DNA of 64,000 nucleotides, taken from positions 147,755,596-147,819,595 of the forward strand of contig OZ038381.1 of assembly GCA_964036045.1 (NCBI GenBank), given 5' to 3'. The DNA is from Eutreptiella sp. 'Long Island Sound 2002' (lineage: Eukaryota; Euglenozoa; Euglenophyceae; Eutreptiales; Eutreptiaceae). Positions 12,355 to 23,035 of this stretch are shown in pieces. Under the pieces are notes generated by a model. It was not told where the DNA came from. It ran no database searches and was given only the letters and a program-made list of their open reading frames with translations. The position numbers and the translations under genes are program-made. Position 1 is the first letter of the stretch, and each line of letters opens with the position of its first letter.

Positions 12355-13197
12355 ATGGCGGAGCGCGCCGCTGCCGAAGCACGACGCATCTCGTCCCGCC
12401 ACCTCTCAAAGCCGGCACCCCAGGCCCACGGACCGTTCCTAACCAGGCCAGAACGACGCCAGGATCCGCCAGCAGCGTCTCCGCCCCCCTACAAACCCTC
12501 GACGTCAGCCCACATACAGCACATGCCCCGCTACAGCGGCCGCCGCGAGTCCCCACCCACCCCGAGGCGGAGACCGTGCGCGCACACCCACGGGTCCACA
12601 TCCGCTCGCGCCCGAACTCCCCGCGCATCCCCACGGCACAGGACTACGAGGAATCCCCCTGGCCCGCCACCGCCACCAGTTCCGCGACCCCGTCACGCCC
12701 ACCTACGCCCACTCATCCGCCAAAAACCGCGGCCCCGCCCAAGGACAGTGGTGGCAGCGCTGGACCCACACGCAGCTCTGGGAGCTGCCAAAGTGGGCCC
12801 GGGGAGAGCCCTCCCTCGAGGGCTGGTCCACCGGCCCCGCAAGGGGTCGGTGCAGAACTGCCGCCTCGAGCCGGCGGGGGGGTGGATGCCGCAGGCCGCA
12901 TGGGAAGCCATGCTGGCCGATGCCCTCCACCCCCTGGGAGTCCAACCCCGCAACCTCCCCGCGCCCCAGGACCACCCGTATGTCCTCAAGCGCCTGCAGG
13001 AGACCCTCCAGGAGACACAGCGAGACGGCATCCGCCTTTGGGACATCACCCAAAGCCCGGCCCCGCACACACACACCTACTCACCAACCCACAAGCGTCG
13101 GCGCACCGACACAGGCGGCACCCACAGCACCCCAGGAACCCTGCGCGCCACACAACACAACGCGCCTGACCCTCCGGCCAGCGGCGCCGCAACCTAA
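12355..13197 (+). pseudogene. L2 3' ORF C-terminal part, second copy
   Basis: Duplicate of 9,323-10,165, again 280 codons, with the same apparent frameshift upstream of the conserved Trp/Leu domain and the same KRRR tail. A small length difference near 12,235 shifts the frame of the preceding Pro-rich stretch relative to copy 1. Confidence 0.45.
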
Positions 13198-13782
13198 CCC
13201 CGTTACCCAGCACACCACCGCCGCGGGGCGTCACGCCAGCCCCTGCCCAGAAGTCACCAAACGAACCGGACGCTGAAGGACGCCAACGCACACGACAACG
13301 GGCACCACTACGCCCAAAGGCACCGAACCAGGGCCCGCTACCGTCGCAACCATCTAACCGAGCCGAAGCCCCAACCCAAAGCAAACCCGAGCCACACCCC
13401 GAAACCGCTAACCTTTGACTCCTAACCAGGCCCACCGAGGGAACAACGTAGCCACAGCCCACATCCACAGCCCACACAGCCGCCTAACCAGCCAGCACCA
13501 GAAGCAAAGAGACACCTAACCAAACCCACCCTGACCCATACCCGTGTACATCAGGACGCGCGAGCCGCACCCCTGGGGCGCGACCGCCGCCACAGCACCG
13601 ACGACACACGCCAGAGGACACAACACTATTGCACCGCGGCACCAGCTGCCCGTGCCTGTGCCTGCAGTGTACGCGCGCCCCTGTTTTTCTTTTTTTTCCA
13701 TTCCAAAAAAACACCAAAAAAAGGGGGGGAGGAAGAGGGACACAACCAGCAATGGAACACGCGCACCACACACAGCGCGCAC

Positions 13783-14500
13783 ACCGGTGAACGGGCGCCA
13801 CGAGGGCCAGGACACCACACACGCGCGTGCACCGAGAGCAACAAAGGGACGGGACACCACGGCCTGGCACACCGGTGAACAGGTGCCAAGAGGCCCCGGA
13901 CACCGCGCACGCAAAGCAACATACCGAGTGAGCGCACCGGTGAACAGGAGCGGAGTGGCCCTGGACACTGCACAGGCAACACAACACACCGAGCGGGCAC
14001 ACCGGTGAGCGGGGGCCAAGGGGCCCAGGACGCCACACACGCAACACATCACACCCAGCGGGCACACCTGTGAACAGAAGCCAAGTGGCCCAGGACACCG
14101 CAGACACAACACAACAAACCGCGCGGGCAGACCGGTGAACAGGAGCCAAGTGGCCCAGGACACCGCACAAACAAAACAAGAGACAGAGCAGGCACACCGA
14201 TGAATAGGAGCCAAGTGACCGGGGACACCCCGCACGAAAAGCAACACACGGAGCAGGCGCACCGGCGAACAGGAGCCAAATGGCCCAGGACACCGCACAC
14301 GCAACACAACACATCCAGCGGGCACACCGGTGAACGGGAGCCAAGGGGCCCGGGACATCGCACACGCAACCCACCACACCGAGCGGGTGCACCGGTGAAC
14401 AGGAGCCAAGTGGCCCAGGACACCGCAGACACAACACAACAAACCGCGGGAGCACACCGGTGAACCGGAGCCAAGAGGCCCGGGACACCGCGCACACATA
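13783..14500 (+). repeat. 65-bp minisatellite in L2
   Basis: Eleven units each start with ACCGGTGAAC or a close variant, at 13,783, 13,871, 13,936, 14,001, 14,066, 14,131, 14,196, 14,261, 14,326, 14,391 and 14,456. Nine successive intervals are exactly 65 bp and the first is 88. The core reads AGGAGCCAAGTGGCCCAGGA. The same unit occurs about two and a half times, inverted, at 31,565-31,764, so it belongs to the L2 3' region and is not a local accident. Confidence 0.95.
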
Positions 14501-15067
14501 GGGCGGCCGAGGGACAGGAAAGAACCAACACCCCATGGGTTGGACACCCCGGGACGACCCGGCCGACCCACCGGGCCAGGGGCAGGAGCGGTACTCCAAG
14601 GCCACTGGTTTGAGCCCCGCCAGGCTGCATCGTGGACCGGGGCAAACGTCACCTGGAGCCAGGGAAGCAACCGGTGACAGGAGAGCAGAAACAGTCCAGG
14701 AGGGGGTCGCCTGCCAGGCAGAGTGGCCCCGCACCTCAAACCACAAGGGTGAGGCGGTTCTACCGTAGACAAGCGGGAGCAATACCCCTTGTGGTGAGAT
14801 ATACTCCACACGGCTGGGCAGCCCCGAGAGCTGCCGCCCAAAGGAGAGGGCATGTGGCCCTAACCACTGACACATGTGGGGACACCCTCCCACCTGGGAC
14901 ATATGGACCGGGGGCCGCAACAATGCCTTCTCAAGCACATGCGGAAGCGGCTCAAGATGCACCTGACATAGAGCAGTGGGAGGGACAGGACGTCCCCTTG
15001 GTAAGACCTTCTTCCTGCTTTGTCAAAGGAGGCACCCCAAGCTCCGAAAATACCTACCTACCTAGCG
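14501..15067 (+). other. L2 3' UTR and CTAC tail
   Basis: Non-coding 3' end shared with the truncated copy at 31,027-31,560 (inverted). It ends in three units of CTAC/ACCT at about 15,045-15,062 and passes straight into gypsy G2 sequence. A short tandem-repeat tail in place of poly(A) is a known feature of several LINE clades. Confidence 0.75.
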
Positions 15068-15132
15068 GTGGGGGCTGCATCTTAGACGCGGCTGGTTTCC
15101 ACCAGCCATACCCCAAGTCGGAACCCAAGTAC

Positions 15133-16299
15133 TCAATCTCTCGTTCCTGAACTCGCATTTTTTGAGTTTGATTCGGAGATGGATTTCCTTACAAACAATG
15201 AAAATTCACGGAGGAGAAGGACATGGTCCTCTTGAGTATTGGTACCCAAACTCACGTCATCGATGTTTGCCTCCATTTCTGCACCTCGAGAAATCAACTC
15301 CTGTACTAGAGGCCTCAGTATGTACAAGATTTTGTTCATTAGTTCCTGGAAGAGTGCTGGGGCATTAGCCACCCCGAAAGGCATGACCTTCCAAGTAAAC
15401 ACACGATCATTAGGGGTTATAAAAGCAAGCAGTTCCTGAGCTGCGGCGGTTAGGTCTACCTGCCAGAAACCAGAGCGTTTGTCCATTTCCGTCTTTTACC
15501 GGCAATTGGCAATACGCTCCAGGGTATTTTCCATGTTAGAAATGCTGCCTGAGTGGTCTTGGGCTTTCTTGTTGACCTCACCATAGTCAACAACCAATCG
15601 TAGGGCAGTTGATCCTGGTTTAGCAACCAGGAAACAGGGACTGCAGTGATGGGGGTAGTCCCCCTTCTTATATTCTTCCACGAGGCCAGCATCAATACAT
15701 TCCTGGATCTGGCGCTCGACTTCTTCAACCTGTTCCTGAGGAGTAGGGTAGGGACGACGCCTCACTCGCGTCTTCTCAAATTCAGGTTTCCGTTTCAAGT
15801 CCATCTGGACCAGTTCTTTACAGGAAAGGGGAGGCCGCAGGGCGCCGAACACCTCCTCATAGGTTAGGGGCAGTTTCTTCAGTCGGGGGTCAAGGTTAAG
15901 ATTCTCGATTTGCTGCAGGAAATCCTCCTCAGTATGGAGGTTGCTCTTTCCATGCTCTTTCTTTTTCTGCCGATCAGCAGTTTCGGCAGGTACTGAACCA
16001 TCGTCCCACTCAGGGGGACATTGCTGCCCATAGTGCAGAGAATACACTAGGGGTATCTCAGGGTCAGGCAGCGTGTGGGAAACATCGTCCTCCTCAGACC
16101 AGATGGAGGATTTCCAGGTCTGTCTGAGGTATTGTAGCCGTTCTTGGCGCTCAATACCTTCGACCTTCAGGTACAACAGCCGTCGGACTTCCTGAGTGTC
16201 ATGCTCAGACAGTGGCATGTTATTAGAAGCAGGCCGCGCTAGAGCATCGGGACTCGGGGCCACGGGTTCACCTGAGTGCATATGCTGCATTTGCAGCAC
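15133..16299 (-). pseudogene. pol: G2 reverse transcriptase, broken
   Basis: Ty3/gypsy RT copies element RNA into cDNA. The N-terminal part (CFLVAKPGSTALRLVVDYGE) is followed by motif A with SGFWQVDL, the FGVANAPALFQ box and motif C as IDDV with both Asp present. An in-frame TAA at 15,496-15,498 replaces a Tyr that G3 keeps (NCR*KTEMDKRSGF against KCRYKTKMDKRSGF), and the reading ends at 15,133 by frameshift before the thumb. The RNase H region is lost at the L2 junction. Confidence 0.9.
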
Positions 16300-17183
16300 C
16301 GGTTCCCAACAGGGGGATTTGGTTCTGAGGTTGACTCTAGATCTACCTCCTCCAGCAACAGCTGGGCCAGGAAGGCACTGTGTTTTAGTTCAACACAGCT
16401 GGGATCAACAGGACGGATAGTGCTGGCGATCTCAGACGGTACGTTGTCAGCATCCTCCTTTGCAGCTGCAGGTTCCGAATAGCCATCGAGAGATTCACAC
16501 CCTGTAAGTGTGGCAGATAGGTGCTCAGGAGATCGTGTTTTGAGATCAGAAAGGGTCAGGCCACGATTTTCGGCCATGACCTCTTTCAGTAGCACCTGAT
16601 CAAGATCACACAGGGGTACAGGCCTGAGGGATCCATCGACAATGGATAAGAAACTGGCCCACTCAGGGGCCTGCATAGCTGTGTCTGAGTCCTCAGGCAC
16701 GTAAATGGGACCATCAGGGAGTTGCACTCTTCCCACGGTCATTCGGTCTAGCATACAGCGCCAATAAGCGTGTTCACCTGAGCAACCCCAGTCAGGGGTG
16801 CACATGACAACCCTTCCTCCCTCATAAGCGATTTTGGTTAGAACCTTCGTGAGCAGGGAGAAGTGAGGGTTAGCATACGCTAGGCCCATCGCTTTCCAGA
16901 AGAAACGGAAAGCATTGTTCATATGTCTCGAGCAATACAACTGCATGAGGTGCTGTTGTTGGCCCGCGAACAATTCCACCTGGATCTCATCCAGGGTTAC
17001 CTGAAGGGCTGCCAGTCCATTTTCAAGAACGTGACGGGCCAATTGGTAGTTTTCAGTACGAGAGGTACTCTTGGCTGCGTAGAGCAGCCCAGACTCTTCT
17101 CGTGCTGACAGCTCCGAAGGTGCGGAGAAGAGCCCACTGCCAAAGTTGCAGTGCAGAGAATAGGGGCGCTGGAGAGACAGCAT
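16239..17183 (-). pseudogene. G2 Pol spacer with methyltransferase-like domain
   Basis: Open for about 314 codons between protease and RT. After a linker shared with G3, it holds about 130 residues absent from G3: VELFAGQQQHLMQLYCSR, an Ala-Asn-Pro-His-Phe-Ser box (YANPHFSLLTKVL) and GGRVVMCTPDWG, then ANRGLTLSDL-type sequence shared with G3. The box resembles motif IV (N/D-P-P-F/Y) of N6-adenine methyltransferases, with His for the second Pro, and Dam-like domains are known in some retroelements such as DIRS. No clear AdoMet-binding FxGxG is visible, so activity is doubtful. An alternative is a structural domain of unknown role. Confidence 0.45.
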
Positions 17184-17185
17184 TT

Positions 17186-17470
17186 TTACCTGGGGCTTCT
17201 TCGCGGGAAATCGATACCAATGACGATGTCAAAGGCGTCGGTGTCCAACACTCTGCAGTGTTGGGTGACAGTCTCGTCGCCCAGACAAATAGTCACATCG
17301 ACTCCCCCCAAAGAATGGATGGTGAGCCCATCCCCTACTCTTATGGCCACTGTCTTAGTTTTCCTGAAAGTCTTTGGCAGGCGCCGGGCCACTGTAGAAA
17401 GTGTTGCGCCGGTGCCAAGCACTGCTGGAAAAACCTGATCCCCGATTTTCACGAGGAACCAGAAAAACAA
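17186..17470 (-). pseudogene. pro: G2 aspartic protease, active site lost
   Basis: Retropepsin-type domain that would cleave the Gag-Pol polyprotein. The active-site triad region reads AVLGTGATLS, whereas G3 has AVLDTGATLS, so the catalytic Asp is changed to Gly (GAC to GGC). The second half (DIVIGIDF) is recognisable. The frame directly precedes the Pol spacer. Confidence 0.85.
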
Positions 17471-17624
17471 GTCCTCCTCTTCGAAGCCGCCCCCCTACTT
17501 CCCAGCAGGGAATTGGACATCCACCCCTGCAGCCATGAGGCACTTGGTCATCCTGGCCAGTCGCCGCTTCTTGGAGTTATTCCCCTCAGGGGAGGCGTTA
17601 TCCCCCTGTGGGCGCTTCTTGGGG

Positions 17625-19704
17625 TCACCCTCGGCAGGAGAGGGTGAAGTAGCGGGTGCTGATTACAGCCTCTGGGGGTTCTGGGGTTCCATCCTTGCCA
17701 CCTCCCCCACCACCTCCTTTACCACCCTTATCCCCTTTCTGGGGAGTTCTGGTGGGTTTTTGGGTCTTCTGGCGTTCAGCCTCCTGCCGCCTGTGTTTGT
17801 CACTTTCTCTTCTCTTTATGTGACACTCGTCCTCATGGTGACGATGTTTGCCACAGTAACCACAGGTGATGGTGCACCTGAAGTGGTCCTGATGGGTCAC
17901 AGTTATCCCATCTTTGGTGTGCTGCTGTCGTCTCATCTGCAGCATACAACCACTGCGGTGGTCGCAGTCACGGGCATGACAAGGTCCTCCCCTGCCATTG
18001 ACAGGTTTACAGTAGAACAGAGGGGGTGTACCTGCTTCAGGTTTTACCTCATTCATGGCACACAGGTTACCCCTTCCTTTACCACCATCCTGGTTGGTGT
18101 TTTTGGGTAGTCCTAGGCCCTTTCCTTTCGCTAACGCTCGGGGGTAGGGGTACCACTTCGACCCAGGTGTTTCTTGATGGAGTCAATGTGTCGTGTGGGA
18201 GTCATTATCCCTCTCAAGGGCTAGCTCAATCAGCAGATCCACCAGGTCGTTGTACGTGTGGGTCCGACTCTTCTTCTCAGAGGTAGTGCGGCAATCGTCC
18301 CACGTATGTGACGGGATCTCACTCATGAGCCACGGGTGGGGTACAGTGGCTCCATAGAAACCCACGTTCATCCGTAAAAACAGATACTCTAGGTCGCACA
18401 CATATTCAGAGACTCGCGCAGCGAAAGGAAACTCAGAGAGCATACGTAGCTCCTCTATCTATGTGCGCACACTGAGGTCAGTCTGATAGACCGGGAATGC
18501 CTTCTCGAGTCTTCGAAGCACCTCAGCCCATGTTGAACAGGTTTTCACAATCTGCTTCACCTGTTTTTGGAAAAATTGTCTTTTTGCATGAGCGTTTCAG
18601 CAGTGAACCTTTAGTGGCTACATCCGCATGGGATTGGCCAGTTAGCAAAAGAGACTCAGCAAATTCTTCTGCCCGTTCGGGCAGATTTTTTGGGTCGAAA
18701 TCCGGCACTTCCAGCTGGATGTTGGCCTGAGCAATGGGTCTGCCACTTTTCCCACCCCCTGAGGTTCTACCTGAAGGGGGGGGAGGTACGCCGGCGAGGA
18801 GTGCCAGGGCTGACAGCCCTCTTTTCCCAGTCTCTGTCACAGGAACGTCCTGTAGTTCAGCAATAGCGACTGTCCTAGCGCGAGGATGAAAAGGGCTGCT
18901 GCAAGTGACCTTGGGTAGCAACCTGGACACCCTTGATTCTTTGAGATCTTCAGCCAACGTGCTCAGTCAGGGTGAGGGTGAGGTCAGTGCTGGCTGGGGT
19001 AAGGGTTCAGTGATACCCAATTTAGCTTTGACAGCCTCAGAGGAGGCTGTCACATTAGGGTTTTCGGACCGAGACATTAATTTAGCCAGTAGTTCGGCCG
19101 TACGGTCCAGGGCCTCATGAGTTGGCTCTGGTAGATGGGGAGCTTTCACATATGCGGGGCACATTTCAGGGCTCCTGCTAGTGATTGGCAGCTCCGGACG
19201 CCATACTGGCCCTCTAGGTCGCCTGGGTAGAGACACTGTGTCGGCCAGGTCCGTAGGTTGGCCGGAGTAAGGGTAGGAACCCCTGTCCGTGTACGGTGAG
19301 GATCCCAAGGCATCTAGTGGTTCCTCTCCATCTACGCCTGTGACGGACTTGTAGTACTCGTCGTGGATACTATATTCTTTGATTCTCCTTCTGAATTCGC
19401 CTTCTTCCTCAGGTCCTTCAGCTAGGGTAGCCGTTGAAGAAGAACCAGGGCATACGGATCTGGGGATTGACGCAGCAACTCTTCGGCGGAGATGCTGAAA
19501 GCTGTCACCACAGGCTGCTAAGGCCTCTGTGGTTAATCTGGGCGCTTCTAGTTCCGCCCTTCTGTGTACTGGATCTTCTTGAGACCCAGATGGGGCTCTG
19601 AGCTTGGGCTCACCGATTGAGGTGGGGCCACTGTTGCCAAGTTGAACTTGTACACTGCAAATTGGCCAGGTCCTGGCAGACATCTGTACTGATGGTGTGG
19701 ACAT
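17625..19704 (-). pseudogene. gag: G2 Gag, frameshifted
   Basis: Pieces in order: 19,704-18,967 (start MSTPSVQMSARTW), 18,957-18,523, 18,443-18,183 and 18,056-17,625. The first two carry a disordered Pro/Ser-rich region with EYYKS and LLPKV blocks. The third is capsid-like (LEYLFLRMNVG, VDLLIELALE). The last has a Cys/His cluster (CDCDHRS type) followed by a classical zinc knuckle C-x2-C-x4-H-x4-C starting at CGYC, then a Lys/Gly-rich tail. All pieces have a counterpart in G3 in the same order. Confidence 0.8.
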
Positions 19705-19764
19705 TTTGTTTCTGGTTTTGGCTTGTGTACTTCTCAGCGTCGGTTGGAAAGGTTCTCAAGGTTT

Positions 19765-19777
19765 GCCTCTGCTGCCA
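19765..19777 (-). promoter_or_regulatory. Candidate primer-binding site of G2
   Basis: Minus-strand TGGCAGCAGAGGC lies directly after the LTR end. It begins with TGG, as expected for a site complementary to a tRNA 3' CCA end, and resembles the common TGGTATCAGAG type. The G3 copy has the related CCGGTAGCAGAGAC at the matching place, and the presumed 3' LTR copy (B) has no such sequence. Confidence 0.5.
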
Positions 19778-20486
19778 GAAGGATGTCCTTGATTAGTGCC
19801 CTAATGATTTTCATGAAGTCCTGCAGGTTGTGATGGTGAAAAGCTAAACCAAAGCAGCAAGTAGAGCAAGAACAGGATATGGATCGAAGCAATGAATACC
19901 TTTGAAATCCAGTGTAACACAGAAGGGCTGCAGATAGACAAAGCAGGCTTAAATACAAAGGTTCAATGAAAAATCGATAAAACAAATGATTTTAAGTGAA
20001 AACTGGCCTGACTCTAGCCTCCAAGTTAGCATTAAGCACTTCATGTGCACTCTTTTCGATGAAATGATGTTGGTGAGGAATATGGGGCAAAGAAGTTAGG
20101 CCAGACACAGGATATGACTTGGCCAAGCAACTGATTTCAGAAACAGTTGAAAGGTAGAACCACAATAAGTGGTAGAAACAGTTGAGTATAGGGGTCTTGG
20201 GCGGGGGGACCACTAGGCTCAACCTCCAAGGACTTAGGCATGAAATGCCTACTTTATTTCGGTATAACATCCATGAGGGAATATACCTCCGCTCAGTTGA
20301 GTGGTAGGGGTGAACTTAATCGGGGGGTACGGTTATAACCCTAGTTACTTTGAGAAAGTGTACTTTAGGCTTCAAAAGAGTAATGAAAATACTTAAGTAA
20401 GTCTTTTCATCAACAAAGGGGTTTTAAGGGGGGCTTGGCCTGGATCAAGCCATCCAAGAAGGACATGGCAGTGACGTTTTCTTACT
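19778..20486 (-). repeat. LTR copy A (5' LTR of G2)
   Basis: About 709 bp matching 26,448-27,141 (copy B) and 37,291-37,889 (copy C) in the same orientation. Shared landmarks are GATGTCCTTGATTA near one end, GCAAGTAGAGCAAGAACAGG in the middle and TGGCAGTGAC...TTCTTACT at the other. The position between a PBS-like site and flanking foreign sequence fits an LTR. Terminal TG...CA was not clearly seen. Confidence 0.7.
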
Positions 20487-21380
20487 ACTCACTGTGTGAG
20501 AGACAAGTCCGCTCTATCAAAACGGTGATGTGGAACAGAATGGCGCAGGAGAACGGGAGAAACTGGCTGAGAGTGCTACCGTACACAATATATCTGATTA
20601 ACAGCCAGGTGTCCACGCGTACTTGTTATGCACCTCAGGAGCTCTTCATCGTACGCCCTGGCTTTCACATGGAGTTCCCGATGCCGCAACACGCAAATCG
20701 TAAGATGAAGGAGTGGATGGAAAGACAAGCTAGGTTAGCAAGTAAGACAAAGGAGATGCCTCAAAGGATCCGGGAACGCAAGAACACAGGCAGGAACTGT
20801 GGACGCAAAGCCGTTGCATACCAGATGGAAGACATGGTACTCGTGGACCACAAAGGGTTACCTCGCTTGAGAAAGAACAACCTCAACCTACCCTACTATG
20901 GCCCTTTATGGTCACTAAAAATTTGTCTCTGAGTTCTGTCAACATACGCGCAAGTCCGAGGTTTGGAGGAGAAATTGAAGTCGGCTTCCTTTTCGTCAAG
21001 AGGTACACCCTGATAGATGAGTACAACCTGCATTTGTAGGGTTTCGACGACAAAATGCCGGCTGAGGAGGACGAGCTTAAGGAAGATCAGGAGGAGGACG
21101 TGACATCTGAGCTCGCATCCGCGGACGGTTTTTGAGGAAAGGGACAGCTGCCGGACATGAACACCCAAGAAATGAAGGCAAAGGGTTTTTACAAGGTGGA
21201 AGCAATACTGAGCTTGAAGTACAGGCATTGGTGGAGTTTCTTGGTCAACAGGGAGGGTTACTCTAGGGCGCAAGCAACGTGGGAACCCCCCACAGTGTTT
21301 ATCGTGGACCAACGGAATGTGAGTTCGGTCGTTCCAGACTACTGCAATGCTAACTACAGAAGGTGGTCAAGCTAGCCGAA
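20487..21380 (+). pseudogene. pol: Gypsy integrase tail with chromodomain-like end (G5)
   Basis: Directly after LTR A, in the opposite direction, the frame opens at LCERQVRSIKTVMWN, which is the catalytic-Glu region of a retroviral-type integrase. It continues through NWLRVLPYTIYLINSQ and ends with a chromodomain-like block (GFYKVEAILSL, ATWEPPTVFI) near 21,170-21,310. Stops and a frameshift occur near 20,932, 21,040 and 21,135. The sequence is clearly more distant from G2/G3 than those are from each other, so it is another gypsy lineage. The first two catalytic Asp residues are absent because the piece begins inside the domain. Confidence 0.75.
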
Positions 21381-21796
21381 GCAAGGAGCAAGAAGGAGCA
21401 CGACACACACAGCAAGTAAACACTTGAAGCCATCGCCACGTCAGGGGACTCTTCATCCTCGGTGGACATCGCCAAGTCAGGGGACTCTTCATCCTCGCTC
21501 ACCTGCGAGAGATTGCCCGCCAGGGCTGAGGGTCCCCTCTCAACGGTGAGTTTCGCCAGCAAGTCCACGGACTCCTCGCCCTCAGTGACCTCCAGAGGGA
21601 TACCTTCGTGAGCCAAGGGTCCCCGGGGATCCGGCGCAAGCACGGGCCGCCCATCGTTGGGCAGGCCCAGCAATGCGACGGGGTATTCCGCACCGAAAGA
21701 AGAGATCCGGAGTTTGATGAATACGTCCAGATCCACCTCTTCCTCCTCGTCCAGATATGGATGAACCGCGTCGGGAAGCCGACGCGGGTCATCCAA
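21350..21796 (-). CDS. Acidic ORF of unknown function
   Basis: The frame is open for 148 codons without an ATG at its start and reads like a protein (HPYLDEEEEVDLDVFIKLR, YPVALLGLPNDGRPVLA). It contains a short duplicated acidic motif, SEDEESPDLAM/TEDEESPDVAM. It overlaps the end of the G5 fragment on the other strand and could be part of a retroelement Gag or a chance open frame. I do not recognise it. Confidence 0.25.
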   Translation of the reverse strand: MDDPRRLPDAVHPYLDEEEEVDLDVFIKLRISSFGAEYPVALLGLPNDGRPVLAPDPRGPLAHEGIPLEVTEGEESVDLLAKLTVERGPSALAGNLSQVSEDEESPDLAMSTEDEESPDVAMASSVYLLCVSCSFLLLASASLTTFCS

Positions 21797-22679
21797 CTGG
21801 ATGTCCTCGAGAACCGGCTCCGCCTGAGCCCAGGATTATTTTGCAGCGACCACAAGGCTCAAACTGGCGCCGGGCTAGGAAGAGGCGGGAGACCAGTAGA
21901 CGGAACTGTCGAAGCCGAACGTAGGGGTGAATGGTGTGTGGAGGAGAGGATAAAGGAGCTGAATTTGCTGAGGAACGTGAACAAGCTGGTGATGGGGGAA
22001 TTGGAGGAGGAGCAACAGAAGACGCTGGCGCTGAAGCTGGAGGAATGGGAAGAGGTGGCGGCGCTGAGGATGCAGCCGCTGGCGACGAAACTGCAGCTGG
22101 CTGGAGAGGTGGAGAAAGACGTGGAGACACCGCAATTGGCGCTGCCTGGCTGCCAACCTGAAGTGGTTGTGGTAGAGGAGGTGGCTGAGGCGGAAGAAGT
22201 TGCAAAGGTGGTAGAGGAAGAGGCAAGATGCCCCTTGGCACTGCAGGAGCAGGCGGCAACTGAGGGTAAGGCTTAGCCTTGGGCCTTGGCTTGGGCAGTG
22301 ACTGTGTCTTTAGCTTAGCCTTTGGGTGTGGTTCTGGGTTGGATCTGTAACCGCATCAGTGTGAGAACACTTACTTTATACATCATCGTGATCGGATGTT
22401 CAATCATTTTCAGATGTACATTCGTGCGTAACGTTACCGCTTGTTTTCAGGTTTTCTGTTCGTCGCCAGATCCCGTCTGTGAGCACGCGCGGGTCGCATT
22501 TGTCTTTCGTGATTTCCCAATCGGACTTATATAAATTATTTCGACGTGATTTGTTACAAGTTATTATGATCGATGAATGCACATTGAAGTTCAATGTCTG
22601 TTCCATTTTGATAGACCGGTTTAAACAACTATTCATATTCCACAATGGAGCCCAATTAATTAGGGCCCTGCGACGCAGA
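21797..22679. other. Low-complexity region, no clear gene
   Basis: The stretch 21,870-22,270 is purine-rich on the plus strand. It translates as Glu-rich on plus and Pro/Ser-rich on minus in several frames, which is typical of low-complexity Gag linkers but not decisive. From 22,280 to 22,679 I see nothing I can name. Confidence 0.4.
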
Positions 22680-23035
22680 GATGTCAGGACAGTGTCAGGA
22701 TGGCGTCACGATAGCGTCAGGATAAAGTCAGGATGGCTTCAGGATGGCATCAGGATGGTGTCAGTATGCGTCAGGATGGTCGTAAGGATGCCATCAGCAT
22801 GATGGGTAGTTTGCCGTCAGGATTGCCTCAGGTTGCGTCACTATTCGTCCGGAAGAAGTCAGGAGAATGTGGGGATTGCATGAGGATGACGTCAAGGAGC
22901 GTCAGGGTGGCGTCAGGATGGCGTCAGGATATCATGGTGTTGTCAGGACAGCGTCAGCGGAGCGTCAGGATAGCGTCATAATGGCGTCAGGCTACCGCCA
23001 CCAGGACCTGATGGCATGTCAGGGTGTCAATCAGG
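22680..23035 (+). repeat. Degenerate 11-bp tandem repeat (GCGTCAGGATG)
   Basis: About 25 variants of GCGTCAGGATG or GTCAGGAT occur in 355 bp, mostly spaced about 11 bp or multiples of that, with interruptions. The repeat is diverged and has no coding potential. Confidence 0.85.

Larger units (their letters stand above)
10736..13766 (+). repeat. 3.03-kb tandem unit, copy 2
   Basis: Second copy of the direct repeat, matching 7,703-10,735 throughout. Where copy 1 ends it runs on into the 65-bp minisatellite and the L2 3' UTR, so copy 2 is joined to the original 3' part of the element and copy 1 is the extra one, cut at its right edge. Confidence 0.92.
7703..15067 (+). mobile_element. LINE L2, 5'-truncated and rearranged
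   Basis: This GC-rich plus-strand non-LTR element is recognised by its 3' end. From about 14,495 to the CTAC-repeat tail at 15,045-15,062, its 3' sequence matches an independent 5'-truncated copy at 31,027-31,764 that has a clean 12-bp TSD. Upstream lie a 65-bp minisatellite and two copies of a 3.03-kb unit with fragments of a LINE ORF. No RT is present in this copy. At its 3' end it abuts the RT/RNase H junction of gypsy G2. The rest of G2 is not found on the left side, so a deletion or recombination happened as well. Confidence 0.7.
15068..20486 (-). mobile_element. Ty3/gypsy element G2, 5' part
   Basis: In transcription order: LTR (20,486-19,778), primer-binding site, gag, protease, a methyltransferase-like spacer and RT, ending at the junction with L2 at 15,068, where RNase H should begin. 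It aligns with G3 (29.8-37.9 kb) almost throughout. RNase H, integrase and the 3' LTR are missing. Many stops and frameshifts show that it is dead. Confidence 0.85.

Noticed and set aside
13484-14962. Minus frame of 492 codons (Cys/Val/Pro-rich)
   Set aside because: It reads the reverse complement of the 65-bp minisatellite. Sixty-five is not a multiple of three, so the peptide does not repeat in phase.
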